Assembly (NCBI GenBank): GCA_012798155.1
Contig: JAAZNR010000816.1
Location: forward strand, 1 to 5,627
From: Thermogutta sp.
GTDB lineage: Bacteria; Planctomycetota; Planctomycetia; Pirellulales; Thermoguttaceae
DNA: 5,627 bases
Reading direction: 5' to 3'
The notes beneath the pieces are model-generated. The model had not been told where the DNA came from and ran no database searches. It saw nothing but the letters and a program-made list of their open reading frames with translations. Shown here one piece after another: positions 4,338-5,627 of the stretch. How positions within the stretch are numbered: the first letter of the stretch is position 1; each line of letters opens with the position of its first letter. The translations under genes and the position numbers were made by a program.

Positions 4338-5627
4338 GGCGTGCCGGGGTCGCGTCGCTCGTACAGGATCACCGCGGCGGCCGGGGCCTGTTCCAAGGTC
4401 AAGGTGAATCCCTTCTCCATCAACTCTTGCCCCGTCGCCGTGTATCGCCAGTCGGAGTCCGCCTGCGTCAAGGCGTACGCGGCCGCCGGGACGAGGCCCT
4501 GCGGCCGGAAGGTGGGCGATTCCCCCGGTGCCGAGTCGCGGCGGAAGGCTTGGATCAAGCCGCGTCCTTCTTCCGGCAGGTCGAACTGCCAGGCGATCCA
4601 GACGTTTTTCTCCAGGCTGTAGGGCGTCAGGGGGTAATAGTCGCCGTAGAAACAGGGCGATACCTCCCGAAAGCGGCGATAGAGACGGCGGAGCGCGTCG
4701 TAGTCCAGATCCTTGACGCGAATGTCCACGCCGCAGCTCAAACTGGGGGCGACGTTGCTCCAAAAGGCGTACGGTTCGACCGGCGTCGGTCCCGCCCCGT
4801 AGTACGGCGCCGCCGCGCAGGCGACCGTGCCCGTCCCGTGATAGGGGAGCCAGAAGCTCAGCCCGTAAGTCATGCCCTGGTGGCCGATCGGCTCGTAGGC
4901 GTAGTCGCTCCGCCAGAGCGGCACCGCCCGCCGCATCGTCTCCAGATCGTTACGGCGTCCGCCGCTGGCACAGGAGTCGATGAGCATGTCGGGGTGGCGC
5001 CGCCGCAATTCGTCCCAGTGGGCCAGGTGGCCGGTCACGTAGCGATTCTCCGTGATGCCTTGCCGATCGGGGGCGTCCGCCGCCCGCCAAAACGGCAGAG
5101 GTTGGATATTGAAGTCCTCGCGGTAGAGGTCGATGCCCTGCTCGGTGAGCAATCGGTCGATGTGGTCGGTGAGCCATTGCCGAGCCTCGGGATTTCCCAA
5201 GTCGAGCAGGCGGGGGCCGTCTTCTCGCGGCTGAACCGCCGAGTCGTACAGGGAAAACGCCGCCGGATCGGGGCGGTCGCCCGGCCGCAGCCAACCGTAC
5301 GACCACGCGCCGGACGGATTTTTTTCGGGGTCGAAGTCGCGGGCCGCATCGTGCAGACGCCCGTCGGGGCCGCGAATCCGCGCCTCCAAGCCCGTGGAAT
5401 CGCAAATGTGGCTGCCGTTGCCGTAGCCCACGGCGAAGTCGAGCGTGGCGCCGGCCTGCAAAGCCAGGGTGCCTTCGTAGGCGACGTCCGCGCCCGCGCC
5501 GTCCAAACGCAGTTTACCCTCGAAAACGCTGCGATCCCCGGCGAGCACGTGGACGGAGGTCGTGGTCTGCCGGTCGATGGCCAGGAAACGGGCTTGCACG
5601 CGGTATTCGCCGGCCTCGGGAGCCGTA
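4328..5627 (-). CDS. GH36-like glycoside hydrolase (alpha-galactosidase type) with a jellyroll module, 5' end missing
   Basis: The frame is open to the window edge and ends at 4328. Numbering from the internal GTG at 5599, residues 130-340 match the second half of a GH36-type barrel. LLDLGNPEARQWL (131-143) is followed by YREDFN (159-164), where D162 would be the nucleophile. CASGGRRNDLE (210-220) follows, then RSDY (230-233), with D232 as likely acid/base. YYPLTPYSL (321-329) precedes a C-terminal beta domain. The expected family role is removal of alpha-linked galactose or similar sugars; substrate and location are unknown. Before this, TAPEAGEYRVQARF (from just upstream of the GTG) to CDSTGLEARI (66-75) looks like a jellyroll carbohydrate-binding-type module. 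NPSGAWSYGW (94-103) looks like the start of another. The first barrel strands are not seen between residues 104 and 130. The GTG at 5599 lies inside the module, so the true start is beyond 5627. Confidence 0.8.
   Translation of the reverse strand, partial: TAPEAGEYRVQARFLAIDRQTTTSVHVLAGDRSVFEGKLRLDGAGADVAYEGTLALQAGATLDFAVGYGNGSHICDSTGLEARIRGPDGRLHDAARDFDPEKNPSGAWSYGWLRPGDRPDPAAFSLYDSAVQPREDGPRLLDLGNPEARQWLTDHIDRLLTEQGIDLYREDFNIQPLPFWRAADAPDRQGITENRYVTGHLAHWDELRRRHPDMLIDSCASGGRRNDLETMRRAVPLWRSDYAYEPIGHQGMTYGLSFWLPYHGTGTVACAAAPYYGAGPTPVEPYAFWSNVAPSLSCGVDIRVKDLDYDALRRLYRRFREVSPCFYGDYYPLTPYSLEKNVWIAWQFDLPEEGRGLIQAFRRDSAPGESPTFRPQGLVPAAAYALTQADSDWRYTATGQELMEKGFTLTLEQAPAAAVILYERRDPGTPSP

Noticed and set aside
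3348..4622. 424-codon + strand frame overlapping dapB and the glycosidase 3' end
   Set aside because: Its translation is Arg/Gly/Pro-rich low-complexity sequence, out of phase with dapB; dapB has all its catalytic motifs in its own frame.

Overview
The window is GC-rich DNA that most resembles a planctomycete chromosome, probably of the Pirellulales type. The evidence is a small CxxC/CxxC zinc-ribbon protein of a kind I associate with that phylum, a GH36-like sugar hydrolase carrying a jellyroll module of planctomycete style, and long intergenic spacers full of GC-rich hairpin repeats. This assignment rests on recognition of sequence style and was not checked by search. No phage, plasmid, CRISPR, rRNA or tRNA genes were seen.

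Layout. Bases 1-186 are the last 61 codons of aroA (EPSP synthase, + strand). Bases 187-413 hold nothing I can support. A small zinc-ribbon gene lies on the - strand (414-662), with a candidate promoter and an 8-bp dyad just upstream of it (698-736). Bases 663-1709 are a spacer of about 1 kb with no supportable gene. It contains that promoter, a short degenerate direct repeat (891-967), a stretch with little structure (968-1098), two long direct copies of a composite hairpin repeat (1099-1280 and 1330-1520), and a strong hairpin in the thrC leader (1642-1680). Threonine synthase (thrC) follows on the + strand and ends at 3115. Its N-terminal zinc-binding segment is encoded upstream of the first usable in-frame start codon (GTG 1826), and it joins the well-placed ATG at 1710 only through a one-base frame change. 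A 308-bp spacer (3116-3423) holds a third, inverted copy of the repeat family, arranged as two facing hairpins. dapB (3424-4215, +) follows. A short hairpin-bearing, tandemly repeated convergent spacer separates it from the 3' part of a GH36-like glycosidase gene (- strand, 4328 to the window edge).

Function. aroA, thrC and dapB are housekeeping amino-acid biosynthesis genes: the shikimate pathway and two branches of the aspartate family (threonine; lysine and diaminopimelate). The spacers between them are long and repeat-filled, so they look like neighbours and not a tight operon. The glycosidase is unrelated in function. I do not see a convincing new biological system. The observations most worth follow-up are the thrC frame change, the composite repeat family, and the apparent jellyroll/half-barrel junction in the glycosidase.
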